Assembly (NCBI RefSeq): GCF_044792555.1
Contig: NZ_CP126238.1
Span: 1,426,001 to 1,490,000 of the forward strand
From: Alicycliphilus denitrificans_A
Lineage (GTDB): Bacteria; Pseudomonadota; Gammaproteobacteria; Burkholderiales; Burkholderiaceae_C
Direction of reading: 5' to 3'
DNA length: 64,000 nucleotides
Shown piece after piece: positions 24,291-32,995 of the stretch. Below the pieces are notes generated by a model, which was not told the origin of the DNA, ran no database searches, and was given only the letters and a program-made list of their open reading frames with translations. How positions within the stretch are numbered: position 1 is the stretch's first letter; every line of letters begins with the position of its first letter. The translations under genes were made by a program, and so were the position numbers.

Positions 24291-25311
24291 ACCAGTCCTT
24301 TGAAGAGTTCACGACCTTGACCACCAGCAGCATGACCGGCACCTCGATGAGCACCCCCACCACCGTGGCCAGGGCCGCACCCGAATGAAAACCGAACAGG
24401 CTGATGGCTGTCGCCACGGCCAGCTCGAAGAAGTTGGAAGCACCGATCAATGCTGATGGGCAGGCAATGGCATGCTTTTCTCCCGCTGCGCGATTGAGCC
24501 AATACGCCAGTGCCGAGTTGAAGAACACCTGGATCAGGATGGGTACGGCCAGCAATGCGATGACCAGGGGCTGCTGCAGGATGGCCTCGCCCTGGAACGC
24601 GAACAGCAGCACCAGGGTGAGCAGTAGCGCAGCAATGGACCAGGGACCAATGCGATGCAGCGCAGCGTCGAACACGGCTTGACCTCGGGCCAGCAGTGCC
24701 CGGCGCAACCATTGGGCCAGCACAACGGGAATCAAGATGTACAGGACGACAGAGGTGAGCAACGTGTCCCACGGCACCGTGATTGCCGACAGGCCCAGCA
24801 GGAAAGCCACGAGCGGCGCGAACGCGACGATCATGATGCTGTCGTTCAGCGCGACCTGGGACAGCGTGAACAGCGGGTCGCCCCCCGTGAGACGGCTCCA
24901 CACGAACACCATGGCGGTGCACGGGGCGGCGGCCAGCAGGATCAAGCCAGCGATGTAGCTGTCGATCTGGTCAGCTGGCAGGTATGGGGCAAACCACTGA
25001 CGTATGAACAGCCAGCCCAAAAAAGCCATGGAAAACGGCTTGACCAGCCAGTTCACGAACAAGGTGACCCCGATGCCGCGCATGTGGTTGCGCACTTCGC
25101 CCAGGGCGGCAAAGTCCACCTTGAGCAGCATCGGAATGATCATCACCCAGATGAGCAGGCCCACCGGAATGTTCACGCGGGCGACTTCCCACGCACCAAT
25201 CGCGCGTGCTGCGCCAGGAAACACCTGGCCCAACCCGATCCCCACCACGATGCACAGCACCACCCACACGGTGAGGTAGCGCTCGAACACGCTCATGCTG
25301 GATTTCTGCAT
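24265..25311 (-). CDS. acr3: ACR3-type arsenite efflux permease
   Basis: A 348-residue membrane protein with about ten hydrophobic segments. The ACR3 signatures are present: LILLAAAPCTAMVFVWSRLTGGDP with the conserved Cys (about residues 123-146) and NSALAYWLNRAAGEKHAIACPSALIGASNFFELAVA (about 265-300). ACR3 carriers expel arsenite using the proton motive force. It sits 8 bases after arsC and overlaps the remnant arsH, so the operon order is arsR-arsC-acr3-arsH. Confidence 0.9.
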   Translation of the reverse strand: MQKSSMSVFERYLTVWVVLCIVVGIGLGQVFPGAARAIGAWEVARVNIPVGLLIWVMIIPMLLKVDFAALGEVRNHMRGIGVTLFVNWLVKPFSMAFLGWLFIRQWFAPYLPADQIDSYIAGLILLAAAPCTAMVFVWSRLTGGDPLFTLSQVALNDSIMIVAFAPLVAFLLGLSAITVPWDTLLTSVVLYILIPVVLAQWLRRALLARGQAVFDAALHRIGPWSIAALLLTLVLLFAFQGEAILQQPLVIALLAVPILIQVFFNSALAYWLNRAAGEKHAIACPSALIGASNFFELAVATAISLFGFHSGAALATVVGVLIEVPVMLLVVKVVNSSKDWYESGSSQR

Positions 25312-25319
25312 CGCGTTTC

Positions 25320-25826
25320 TCAGTTTGTGACCAGTTGGCGAGCGGTGGTCTGAAGCACCGCCTTGGCCAGCTTGTCTTCGGGAAGGCTCACCAGCAGTTC
25401 GAGCCGACGCTTCATGGCGTGCAGCGTCTGTCGGAAGGCTTCAAGTTTCTGCTCGTCCGTGCCGTCGCCCTCGCTGGGGTCTGCATAGCCCCAGTGCGCT
25501 GTGGCGGGGTGGCCTGGCCAGATGGGGCAGACCTCGCCCGCCGCGTTGTCGCACACCGTGATGATCAGGTCCATCTGGGGCGTGTCGGGCGTGGCGAACT
25601 CATCCCAGCTCTTGCTGCGCAGGCCTTCGGTGGAAATGCCTGCTTTTTGCAGCACCTGCAGACCTAGGGGGTTGGGTTGCTGGTTGTCGCGTGGGCTGCT
25701 CCCAGCGGAGTAGGCCTTGAACCGACCGGCACCCATGTCATTGAGCAGCGCTTCGGCCAGGATGCTGCGCGCCGAGTTGTGAGTGCAAAGAAAGAGAACT
25801 TTCAAGGGTTGTGGGGTTGCGCTCAT
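25320..25826 (-). CDS. arsC: Arsenate reductase, low-molecular-weight phosphatase type
   Basis: A 168-residue protein from ATG 25826 (MSATPQPLKVLFLCTHNSARS); GGAG lies six bases upstream, while the ORF's first start at 25844 has no site. The P-loop CTHNSARS (Cys 14) and the later MDLIITVCDNAAGEVCPIWPG, with additional Cys residues, fit the ArsC class that uses a Cys relay and thioredoxin or glutaredoxin to turn arsenate into arsenite for Acr3 to export. Second gene of the ars operon. Confidence 0.9.
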   Translation of the reverse strand: MSATPQPLKVLFLCTHNSARSILAEALLNDMGAGRFKAYSAGSSPRDNQQPNPLGLQVLQKAGISTEGLRSKSWDEFATPDTPQMDLIITVCDNAAGEVCPIWPGHPATAHWGYADPSEGDGTDEQKLEAFRQTLHAMKRRLELLVSLPEDKLAKAVLQTTARQLVTN

Positions 25827-25915
25827 GGTGAACTCCAGGGTCAATGGTGGTGAGATAGGTGAATCTGGGCTGAGCGCACAGGCGCTTGGGGCATGGATTG
25901 CCCTACAGGGAACCC

Positions 25916-26239
25916 TCAGCAGTTGCAGGAGGCGGCCTCTTCAGTGAGGCATAGCGCACCCTGGCAACAGTTTTCTGTCAGGTAGGCCAGCAGACCGTTC
26001 ATGGTCTGGTACGAGGCGCGATACACCAGGTTGCGCCCGTGGCGCTCCTGGCTCACCAGGCCAGCATGGGCCAACTCTTTGAGGTGAAACGACAGGGTGT
26101 TGGAGGCTACTCCCAGCTGCTCGGAGATTGCGCCAGGGGTGAGACCATCCTTGCCTGCCACGACGAGTGCGCGGAAGACACGGAGGCGTACTTCTTGAGC
26201 AAGCGCTGCAAGCGAGCGGACAACTTCAGGCTCATTCAT
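25916..26239 (-). CDS. arsR: ArsR-type arsenic-responsive repressor
   Basis: A 107-residue ArsR/SmtB winged-helix protein: LRVFRALVVAGKDGLTPGAISEQLGVASNTLSFHLKELAHAGLV is the DNA-binding core. There is no classical CVCxL metal motif in the recognition helix. Instead Cys residues cluster at the C-terminus (ENCCQGALCLTEEAASCNC), as in the ArsR group that senses As(III) with C-terminal cysteines. First gene of the operon; its probable operator lies upstream at 26243-26264. Confidence 0.85.
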   Translation of the reverse strand: MNEPEVVRSLAALAQEVRLRVFRALVVAGKDGLTPGAISEQLGVASNTLSFHLKELAHAGLVSQERHGRNLVYRASYQTMNGLLAYLTENCCQGALCLTEEAASCNC

Positions 26240-26242
26240 TTC

Positions 26243-26264
26243 TCAATAATACACCAATTATTGA
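26243..26264. promoter_or_regulatory. Probable ArsR operator
   Basis: TCAATAAT (26243-26250) and ATTATTGA (26257-26264) form an 8-bp inverted repeat with six bases between, directly upstream of arsR. AT-rich dyads of this kind are typical ArsR binding sites. Confidence 0.65.
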
Positions 26265-26463
26265 AATATAAGCCGGCTAAATCCACTCCTATTTGCATGG
26301 CGAGTGGCGGCTCGGGAAATGCGATTCGCCCCAATGGCCGTGATGAGTGGCACGCTCCAAAATCACACACCCTGGCTCGACCATCGAGGTACGCAGTCCA
26401 AAAGGCGCCAGCATCGGTCAGGGGTGGCGGCTTGCATCCGAAATCCTTGATTGAAGGAATCAG

Positions 26464-26961
26464 TCAGTAGACTGATTGGTCTTCTCTCAGGGCCGTCAAC
26501 AACAACAGAAGGGATTTCTCGACTGCGGCACGATCCCGCTCACTCAGGCAGGCAAGCAATTGCACTGCGTGGTCATCCAGGGCAGCATTCCAATGATTGA
26601 CTGACTGAAACCCTTCGTCGGTGAGCGTGACCAACCATTTCCGGGAATCGGCGGGATTGGGCTCCTTGACGACCAGACCACGGGTCGCCAGTGCGTCAAC
26701 AGAACGCGACACCCAACTTTTTTCGCGTCCAACCCGCCTGCCCAGTTCAGTCATCGCAAGCGTCCCGGAGCGCTCCAGTTCGGCGAGCAGATTGCATTGG
26801 CTGTTCATCTTGCTGTTGCGTTCCACTGACCTACTTTGCGATTGTGTGAACAAACGGGCGACCTCCCGCAACAGACTTCCCGAAATGGCCGTTGTCATTT
26901 TGGTGCGTATTGCAGTGGATAGTATGAAGTCTTGGATTTTTCGTGTGGCCAACTCTTCCAC
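26464..26961 (-). CDS. MarR-type transcriptional regulator
   Basis: A MarR-like winged-helix protein of up to 165 residues; NLLAELERSGTLAMTELGRRVGREKSWVSRSVDALATRGLVVKEPNPADSRKWLVTLT is the DNA-binding region. It may begin at GTG 26961 or at ATG 26898 (MTTAISGSLL); no clear ribosome-binding site decides it. It lies between the ars operon and the Zn/Cd ATPase on the same strand as both, and its target is unknown. The 202 bases between it and the arsR operator hold no recognisable gene. Confidence 0.65.
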   Translation of the reverse strand: MEELATRKIQDFILSTAIRTKMTTAISGSLLREVARLFTQSQSRSVERNSKMNSQCNLLAELERSGTLAMTELGRRVGREKSWVSRSVDALATRGLVVKEPNPADSRKWLVTLTDEGFQSVNHWNAALDDHAVQLLACLSERDRAAVEKSLLLLLTALREDQSVY

Positions 26962-27040
26962 TCAAGAGCCAAGGCGGTCGGCTCATAGCGCCGAAACTAG
27001 CTAGTGGAAGTGAGCATGTTCAGCCAGCTATGCGGTCTGG

Positions 27041-29080
27041 CTACCTTCGTGCCCTTCGAAGAAGGCGCAGGCCATTGCCCACGACCAGCAAGCTGGCCCC
27101 CATGTCTGCGAAGACCGCCATCCACATGGTCGCGGTGCCGACCACCGCCATCACCAGGAAGACGCTTTTGATACCCAGTGCCAAAGTAATGTTCTGCCAC
27201 AGAACGGCGTGAGTATGTTTGGACAGTCGCACCGTCTCGGCTACACGCTGCAGATCGTCGTTCATGATGACCACATCGGCTGCTTCCATGGCCGTGTCGG
27301 TTCCCGCCGCACCCATGGCAAAACCGATGTCAGCCTGCGCTAGCGCCGGCGCATCGTTGATGCCGTCGCCGGTCATTCCAGTGGCGCCATAGCGCTTTTG
27401 CATTTCCTTGATGGCGTCGAGCTTGGCTTCGGGGAGCAAATCGCCACGGGCTTCATCAATTCCGGCCTGGGCAGCGATGGCCATTGCCGTGGCCGCGTTG
27501 TCACCCGTCAGCATCACCGGCGTCACTCCCAGCGCCTTGAGGTCGACGATGGCCTGTTTCGACGTCTCGCGAATGGTGTCCGCTACCGCAAACAGCGCCA
27601 GGACGCGCGATTCGTCCGCCAGGAGGGTGACCGTGCGGCCTTGTTTTTCTTGGATGGCCAGCTCCGCCTCCAACTCCGGACCGCACAGTCCTTGCTCATG
27701 GATCAGACGGTGATTGCCCAGCGTCAACCGCACACCATTGACCATGCCTTCGACGCCGCGCCCGGGCAGCGCTTTGAAGTTTTCAGCCTCGGGCCCCTTG
27801 ATCTCCAGTCCCTGGACGATTGCCTTAGAGACAGGGTGGTCGGACCGAACCGCAAGGCTGGCAGCCATTTGCTGGACTTCCGTCTCATCAGCACCACCCC
27901 ACACCTGCCACTTCACCAGCTTGGGTTTGCCTTCGGTGATGGTGCCGGTCTTGTCGAGCGCCACCGCCTTAAGGAGCCGGGCATCTTCCAGGTAGGTTCC
28001 GCCCTTGATCAGGATCCCGCGGCGCGCTCCTGCAGCCAATCCGCTGACCACCGTGACCGGCGTGGAAATGACCAGAGCGCACGGGCAGGCGATCACCAGC
28101 AGAACCAGGGCCTTGTAGAGCGCCTCCAGCCAGGTAAGGCCCATCAGAAAAGGAGTAAGGACAGCTACCGCCACGGCAATGGCGAAAACTGCGGGGGTGT
28201 AGATAGAGGCGAACCGGTCCACAAATCGCTGCGTCGGAGCGCGCGTTCCTTGCGCTTGTTCGACAGCTTGGATGATCCTGGCCAAGGTGGTATTGCTCGA
28301 CAAGGCCGTAACCTCGAACTCCAGTTCACCGGTCTCGTTGATCGTGCCGGCGAACACCTGGTCTCCAGGTGCCTTGTCCACGGGGATGCTCTCGCCAGTC
28401 ACAGGGGCCTGGTTGATGGCGCCGTTGCCCTTGGTCACCATACCATCCAGCGGCACGCGTTCGCCAGGCTTGATGCGCACGGTCGCTCCAATGGCCACCG
28501 AGGCCACCGGTGTAGCGGTCCATGCTCCGTTGGTGCCCAGTACCAAAGCCTCTTCGGGCGCCAGTTCCAGCAAGCCCTTGATAGCGTTTCGGGCCCGGTC
28601 CACTGCCTTGGCTTCGATGAGCTCCGCAATCGCGTACAGAGCCATCACCATCGCGGCTTCTGGCCACTGACCAATGAGGAATGCGCCGGTGACGGCCACC
28701 GACATCAGCGCATTGATGTTCAGCCTGCCGCGCAGCAGCGCCGCAATGCCTTTTTTGTAGGTGTCGATGCCGGCCAGCCAGATAGCCAGAGCGGCAATCG
28801 CCATGCCGGCCACTTTCCAAGCCATCTGGTCTGGCGCGAAGAACGCGAGAACCTCAGCCCCCGTGGCGAACACGAGTGCGGCAACCAAACGTGAGATGCC
28901 GCCTGCAAAACCATGTCCATGGTCGTCGCCTTCGGCGGATCCAACCACGTGTCCCCCCTTGGCTTCGCCCGCGTCTGCCACTGGTTGCGGATCGAAACCC
29001 GCATTGCGGATGGCTTCGAGTGCCAACGGGTAGTCCCGGCAAATCGCCGAGGGCTGATTCAAATCAAGGGACAACACCAT
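27041..29080 (-). CDS. Zn/Cd/Pb-type P1B ATPase with shortened N-terminus
   Basis: A P-type metal ATPase: CPC motif IACPCALV, phosphorylation site DKTGTITEGKP, SDHPVSKAI, GDGINDAP and the C-terminal NITLALGIKSVFLVMAVVG with K and D of the P1B-2 (Zn/Cd/Pb) class. The N-terminal metal-binding domain is only a remnant: SLDLNQPSAICRDYPLALEAIRNAGFDP, without the GMDCxxC-type motif. The first usable start, ATG 29080, overlaps the start of the plus-strand gene at 29079. No intergenic promoter space remains, so the gene looks 5' truncated, although its transport core is intact. Confidence 0.75.
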   Translation of the reverse strand: MVLSLDLNQPSAICRDYPLALEAIRNAGFDPQPVADAGEAKGGHVVGSAEGDDHGHGFAGGISRLVAALVFATGAEVLAFFAPDQMAWKVAGMAIAALAIWLAGIDTYKKGIAALLRGRLNINALMSVAVTGAFLIGQWPEAAMVMALYAIAELIEAKAVDRARNAIKGLLELAPEEALVLGTNGAWTATPVASVAIGATVRIKPGERVPLDGMVTKGNGAINQAPVTGESIPVDKAPGDQVFAGTINETGELEFEVTALSSNTTLARIIQAVEQAQGTRAPTQRFVDRFASIYTPAVFAIAVAVAVLTPFLMGLTWLEALYKALVLLVIACPCALVISTPVTVVSGLAAGARRGILIKGGTYLEDARLLKAVALDKTGTITEGKPKLVKWQVWGGADETEVQQMAASLAVRSDHPVSKAIVQGLEIKGPEAENFKALPGRGVEGMVNGVRLTLGNHRLIHEQGLCGPELEAELAIQEKQGRTVTLLADESRVLALFAVADTIRETSKQAIVDLKALGVTPVMLTGDNAATAMAIAAQAGIDEARGDLLPEAKLDAIKEMQKRYGATGMTGDGINDAPALAQADIGFAMGAAGTDTAMEAADVVIMNDDLQRVAETVRLSKHTHAVLWQNITLALGIKSVFLVMAVVGTATMWMAVFADMGASLLVVGNGLRLLRRARR

Positions 29081-29417
29081 GACCGTTCGCAAACCCCTCT
29101 CGCTCACTTTGATTGCCTTCGCTATCGCGGCTCCAGGATTGGCATCTGCCTCGTCGCTGTACCATCCCGCCGACGGCGAAGTGGGCATGACCACCCATCC
29201 CGACCACATGCAGAGCACAATGTCCCGTGGCGATGTGCTTCAGGCTGTCGAAGTGGCGCGCAAGGATGGCACCCTGGCGATCCTTTCACGCGGGGGTGCG
29301 TTGCCTGTCAAAGCAACGGGCGTAACGAAGACCCGCGAGCAAGTTCAACAGGAATTTCTCAACATGTCGGCAGCTGAAAAGAAGGCGCTTCTGGACATGA
29401 ACGGCGGCGCTCGCTGA
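29079..29417 (+). CDS. Exported DUF4148-like protein
   Basis: A 112-residue protein with a signal peptide (MTVRKPLSLTLIAFAIAAPGLASASS), AAGGGA upstream, and a mature part beginning YHPADGEVGMTTHPDHMQSTMSRGDV. The pattern of alternating Asp/His and the QVQQEFLNMSAAEKKALL tail matches small periplasmic DUF4148-type proteins that occur near czc and cop loci in Burkholderiales. Role unknown; metal binding is suggested by HPDHM. Its ATG overlaps the shortened ATPase start on the opposite strand. Confidence 0.6.
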   Translation: MTVRKPLSLTLIAFAIAAPGLASASSLYHPADGEVGMTTHPDHMQSTMSRGDVLQAVEVARKDGTLAILSRGGALPVKATGVTKTREQVQQEFLNMSAAEKKALLDMNGGAR

Positions 29418-29491
29418 TTTCCCACCCCAGTGCCCTTCAGCGGCCATCCAAGCCTCAGTGCGCCCTTCATGACGCATGCTAGACTTCAATA

Positions 29492-29851
29492 ATGCGCCGC
29501 TTGATCGCTGTTTTTATGCTTGCATTGCTTCCGTTCCAGTTCAGCTGGTCTGCGGTGGCTGCTTATTGCATGCATGAGAACTCAACCGCGCAGTCGCAGC
29601 ACCTTGGGCATCACGAACACAAGCATGAAGCCAAAGGCGGGAATGGTCAGGCCGAAAAGTCCAGCCAGGGAGCCGATGCATTTGATGTTGACTGTTCAGT
29701 CTGTCATGGCGCGGGTATCGGGGCCTTAAACTGGTCAGATGCAAAGCCAGTCTTCATCCATGAAAGCCGCGTGGAGCCTCCTTCAGGCAAGCGCCTGCTG
29801 GCTGTAACCCCCACGCCCCCAGACCGCCCTCAGTGGTCCGTCCTCGCCTGA
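29492..29851 (+). CDS. czcI: CzcI-like small periplasmic protein
   Basis: A 119-residue secreted protein with signal sequence MRRLIAVFMLALLPFQFSW and a His-rich segment (HLGHHEHKHEAKGG) followed by CSVCHGAG. This is the usual CzcI arrangement upstream of czcC, described as a regulator of the Co/Zn/Cd efflux system in Cupriavidus. The 157-base gap to czcC holds no further gene. Confidence 0.75.
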   Translation: MRRLIAVFMLALLPFQFSWSAVAAYCMHENSTAQSQHLGHHEHKHEAKGGNGQAEKSSQGADAFDVDCSVCHGAGIGALNWSDAKPVFIHESRVEPPSGKRLLAVTPTPPDRPQWSVLA

Positions 29852-30008
29852 TCGGCGGGGGCACCTCACTTCTCTTTTTCAGTCTTGTCCGCCATCGCGG
29901 CGGAAGCAGTTGCGTGTGTTGCAGCTGAAGTGACTGACGAGTTGCCAGGCAGCTGCACGGTTGCCAGTCCGCCGATTCCCGCGTGTTTTGAAATCACTGG
30001 AGAATCGG

Positions 30009-31361
30009 ATGTTCAAGGGTACTTACCTTCAAGAGATGCCGCACGCATGGCGCGGCCGTAGAAAGATCAAGCTCGCGGCAGGCGCCGCAGCTATATGGCT
30101 GGCCTCGGGCGGTGCCTTTTCGCAGGGCTTGCCACCAGGGCACGTCGTTGGAGAACGAGCACCTGAGGCTGCTGCAGCCGCCACTGCGGAGCCATTGTCG
30201 TTGGCCAAGGCCATCGAATTGGCCCTGGAGGGAAATCCGGAGGTGGCTGCGGCGAAACGCCAATTGGAGGCAACCGAAGGACAGGTTCTTCAAGGACGCT
30301 CGCGCCCCAATCCAGAGCTTGCGTACTCCCTGGAAGACGCACGCTCCAAGACGCGTACGCAGAGCTGGCAACTCAATCTTCCCTTAGAACTGGGTGGGAA
30401 ACGTGCGGCGCGCACCAAGGCGGCCGAAAAATCACGCGAGCAAGCACAAGCCCAACTCGCCGAGCTTAAAGCTACCGTGCGGGCCAATGTCGCTGCCGCT
30501 TACTTTGACGTTCTGACTGCGCAGGAACGATTGGTACTGGCCAGAGACAGCGCAGCGTTGGCCAAATCCTCAACGGATACCGTCGCAAAGCGTGTAGCTG
30601 CTGGCAAAGTATCCCCTGTGGAAGAGTCCAAGGCCCGGGTTGCAGAAGCCGGCGTCCGCGTCGAACTCGCCCAGGCTGCGAGCGAACAACGCAATGCTCT
30701 GTCCCGTCTGTTCGCGCTGTTGGGACGGATCGACACGCCTTTCACCGTCCTGGAGGGCAAGGCCGAGAACCTGCCCTCGGCCCCGAGCCTCGCCGATCTC
30801 CAGCCCCTGATTTCTTCAGCGCCAGGCGTGGTACTTGCGCGAATCGAGGTGGATCGGCGCAAGGCCTTGAGCGACCTGGAACAAAGCAAGCGCGTGCCCG
30901 ATGTCACCGTCAGCGTCGGCATGCAGCGCAGCAACGAGACGCAGCGAAACGTCCTTCTTCTCGGGGTCTCTGTGCCTCTTCCCGTCTTCGACCGCAACCA
31001 AGGCAACCTCCTGGAGGCGCTGAAACTTGAAGACAAGGCCCGCGATGAGCTGCAAGCGGCCACCGTGCGCCTGCACAGCGAAGTGGCGCAGGCACGAGAG
31101 CGCCTTACCACGATCACCGCAGAGGTTCAGTCACTGCAGCAGGACGTTCTGCCCGGTGCTAAGTCGGCCTATGACGCCGCCGCCATTGGTTTCGAGAACG
31201 GTAAGTTCAATTTCCTGGAAGTGCTCGATGCCCAACGCACTTACTTCACCGCCAAATCCCAGTACCTCAAAGCCCTTGGCGAAGCACACCGTGCAGCGGC
31301 TGATATCGACCGCCTGCTCGGGGCCAGCATGGTTCCCGGCCTGATCGCAACGCAACACTGA
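30009..31361 (+). CDS. czcC: Outer-membrane channel of the CzcCBA efflux system
   Basis: A 450-residue TolC-like outer-membrane factor. ATG 30009 is chosen because GGAGA (29999-30003) precedes it. An N-terminal signal region (IKLAAGAAAIWLASGGAFSQG), long coiled coils (EATEGQVLQGRSRPNPELAY and EKSREQAQAQLAEL) and the AIGFENGKFNFLEVLDAQRTYF motif are typical of CzcC. It forms the outer channel of a tripartite pump, with czcB and czcA immediately downstream. Confidence 0.9.
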   Translation: MFKGTYLQEMPHAWRGRRKIKLAAGAAAIWLASGGAFSQGLPPGHVVGERAPEAAAAATAEPLSLAKAIELALEGNPEVAAAKRQLEATEGQVLQGRSRPNPELAYSLEDARSKTRTQSWQLNLPLELGGKRAARTKAAEKSREQAQAQLAELKATVRANVAAAYFDVLTAQERLVLARDSAALAKSSTDTVAKRVAAGKVSPVEESKARVAEAGVRVELAQAASEQRNALSRLFALLGRIDTPFTVLEGKAENLPSAPSLADLQPLISSAPGVVLARIEVDRRKALSDLEQSKRVPDVTVSVGMQRSNETQRNVLLLGVSVPLPVFDRNQGNLLEALKLEDKARDELQAATVRLHSEVAQARERLTTITAEVQSLQQDVLPGAKSAYDAAAIGFENGKFNFLEVLDAQRTYFTAKSQYLKALGEAHRAAADIDRLLGASMVPGLIATQH

Positions 31362-31363
31362 GC

Positions 31364-32980
31364 ATGACCATGAACATGAACTCCAGCAAATCCACCATCA
31401 GTAAAAAACACCTGATCGCCATAGCAGTAGTCCTCGCACTAGGGGTCAGCGCGGGAGCCTTCATCTTGCAAGGTGGCGGCAAGCCCAAAGCTGCGACCGC
31501 CGAGGGCGATGGCCACGGGCACGGCGGCCACACCGAGGCCAAGGGGCACGGCGACGGCGAGCACCATGGCAAGGGTGGCGAAATGGGCCACGACGATGAC
31601 AAGGGGCATGCCGATGGTGAACACCACGAAAAGAGCGAAGCCAAGGGCCCACATGGCGGTACCGTGTTCAAGGAAGGCGACTTCAGCTTGGAAGCGTTGT
31701 TGTCTGAAGACGGTGGCGAGCCTCGACTGCGAATCTGGCTGTCCGACAAAGATAAACCGCTGCCCCTGAATGCTGCAACGGTCACGGCAACTGTGATCCG
31801 CCCGACAGATGAAAAGCAGAAGCTGACGTTTACCACTGAAAAGTACAGTCTGGTCAGCCGCGAGATCGTTGCGGAACCCCACGCGTTCGACATCGAGATC
31901 ATCGCGCAGACTGCCACAGAGCCCTTCATGTTCCTGATGAGCAAGGAAGAAGGAAAGATCGAACTGAGCGATGCCCAGATCAAGGCTGCATCCATCAAGG
32001 TGGACTCTTCGATCAAAGCCAACATCAAGACAGCGTTGCTCCTTCCCGGCGAGATACGCTTGAACGAAGACCGCACGTCTCACGTTGTGCCCCGGCTTGC
32101 GGGAGTCGTGGAAAGCGTCAATGCCAGCTTGGGTCAAGTGGTCAAGAAAGGACAAGTCTTGGCGGTGATCGCGAGCCCGACTGCTTCCGAGCAACGCAGC
32201 GAGCTGCAGACGGCCCAAAAGCGCTTAACGCTGGCAAAGACCACCTACGAGCGAGAGAAAAAGCTGTGGGAGCAGAAGGTGTCTGCCGAGCAGGACTACC
32301 TGCAGGCTAAGCAGGCCTTGAGCGAAGCAGAAGTTGCTGTCGCCAACGCCCATCAGAAGCTGAGCGCCATGGGGTTGTCTGCCTCGTCAGTATCTGGACT
32401 CAATCGCATAGAGCTGCGTGCGCCCTTTGACGGCATCGTCATCGAAAAGCACCTGAGTCTCGGCGAAGCCGTGAAGGAAGATGCTGCGGTTTTCACCATC
32501 TCGGACCTTTCCCAGGTGTGGACCGAGATCAATGTTCCGGCAAAAGACTTACCAGCGGTGCGTGTGGGTGAAAAGGTCACGATCAAGGCCACCGCCTTTG
32601 ACGCCTCCGCTACAGGCACTGTCGCTTTTGTAGGAGCGCTCATTGGCGAGCAAACCCGCACGGCAAAAGCCCGCGTGGTTCTTGACAACCCCAAGGGCGC
32701 TTGGCGCCCCGGCCTGTTTGTCAATGTTGAGGTGGTGTCCGAAGAAACGGTAGCGCCTGTAACCATCTCGGCCGACGCCGTCCAAAACGTCGGGGAAAAG
32801 CCGGTGGTCTTCCTCAAGGTTGATGGAGGCTTTCTCGCTCAACCCGTGAAGCTGGGCCGAAGCGATGGCAAGCGGGTCGAAGTCCTCTCGGGTCTCAAAG
32901 CCGGTATGCCCTACGCCTCGACCGGCAGCTTCGTCGTGAAGTCTGAACTCGGCAAGGGATCTGCCGAACACACGCACTGA
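31364..32980 (+). CDS. czcB: Membrane fusion protein of CzcCBA with His-rich N-terminus
   Basis: A 538-residue periplasmic adaptor anchored by an N-terminal segment. Residues about 40-95 are His-rich (GHGHGGHTEAKGHGDGEHH), a metal-binding extension seen in CzcB homologues. The downstream biotinyl-like/hairpin region (KKGQVLAVIASPTASEQRSEL) and IRLNEDRTSHVVPRLAG are standard. It links CzcC and CzcA. Start ATG 31364 is two bases after the czcC stop. Confidence 0.9.
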   Translation: MTMNMNSSKSTISKKHLIAIAVVLALGVSAGAFILQGGGKPKAATAEGDGHGHGGHTEAKGHGDGEHHGKGGEMGHDDDKGHADGEHHEKSEAKGPHGGTVFKEGDFSLEALLSEDGGEPRLRIWLSDKDKPLPLNAATVTATVIRPTDEKQKLTFTTEKYSLVSREIVAEPHAFDIEIIAQTATEPFMFLMSKEEGKIELSDAQIKAASIKVDSSIKANIKTALLLPGEIRLNEDRTSHVVPRLAGVVESVNASLGQVVKKGQVLAVIASPTASEQRSELQTAQKRLTLAKTTYEREKKLWEQKVSAEQDYLQAKQALSEAEVAVANAHQKLSAMGLSASSVSGLNRIELRAPFDGIVIEKHLSLGEAVKEDAAVFTISDLSQVWTEINVPAKDLPAVRVGEKVTIKATAFDASATGTVAFVGALIGEQTRTAKARVVLDNPKGAWRPGLFVNVEVVSEETVAPVTISADAVQNVGEKPVVFLKVDGGFLAQPVKLGRSDGKRVEVLSGLKAGMPYASTGSFVVKSELGKGSAEHTH

Positions 32981-32995
32981 TCGCGGAGCGCATAC

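Noticed and set aside
27398..28894. A 498-residue plus-strand frame opposite the P-type ATPase
   Set aside because: No motif, and the ATPase on the other strand has CPC, DKTGT and GDGINDAP motifs.
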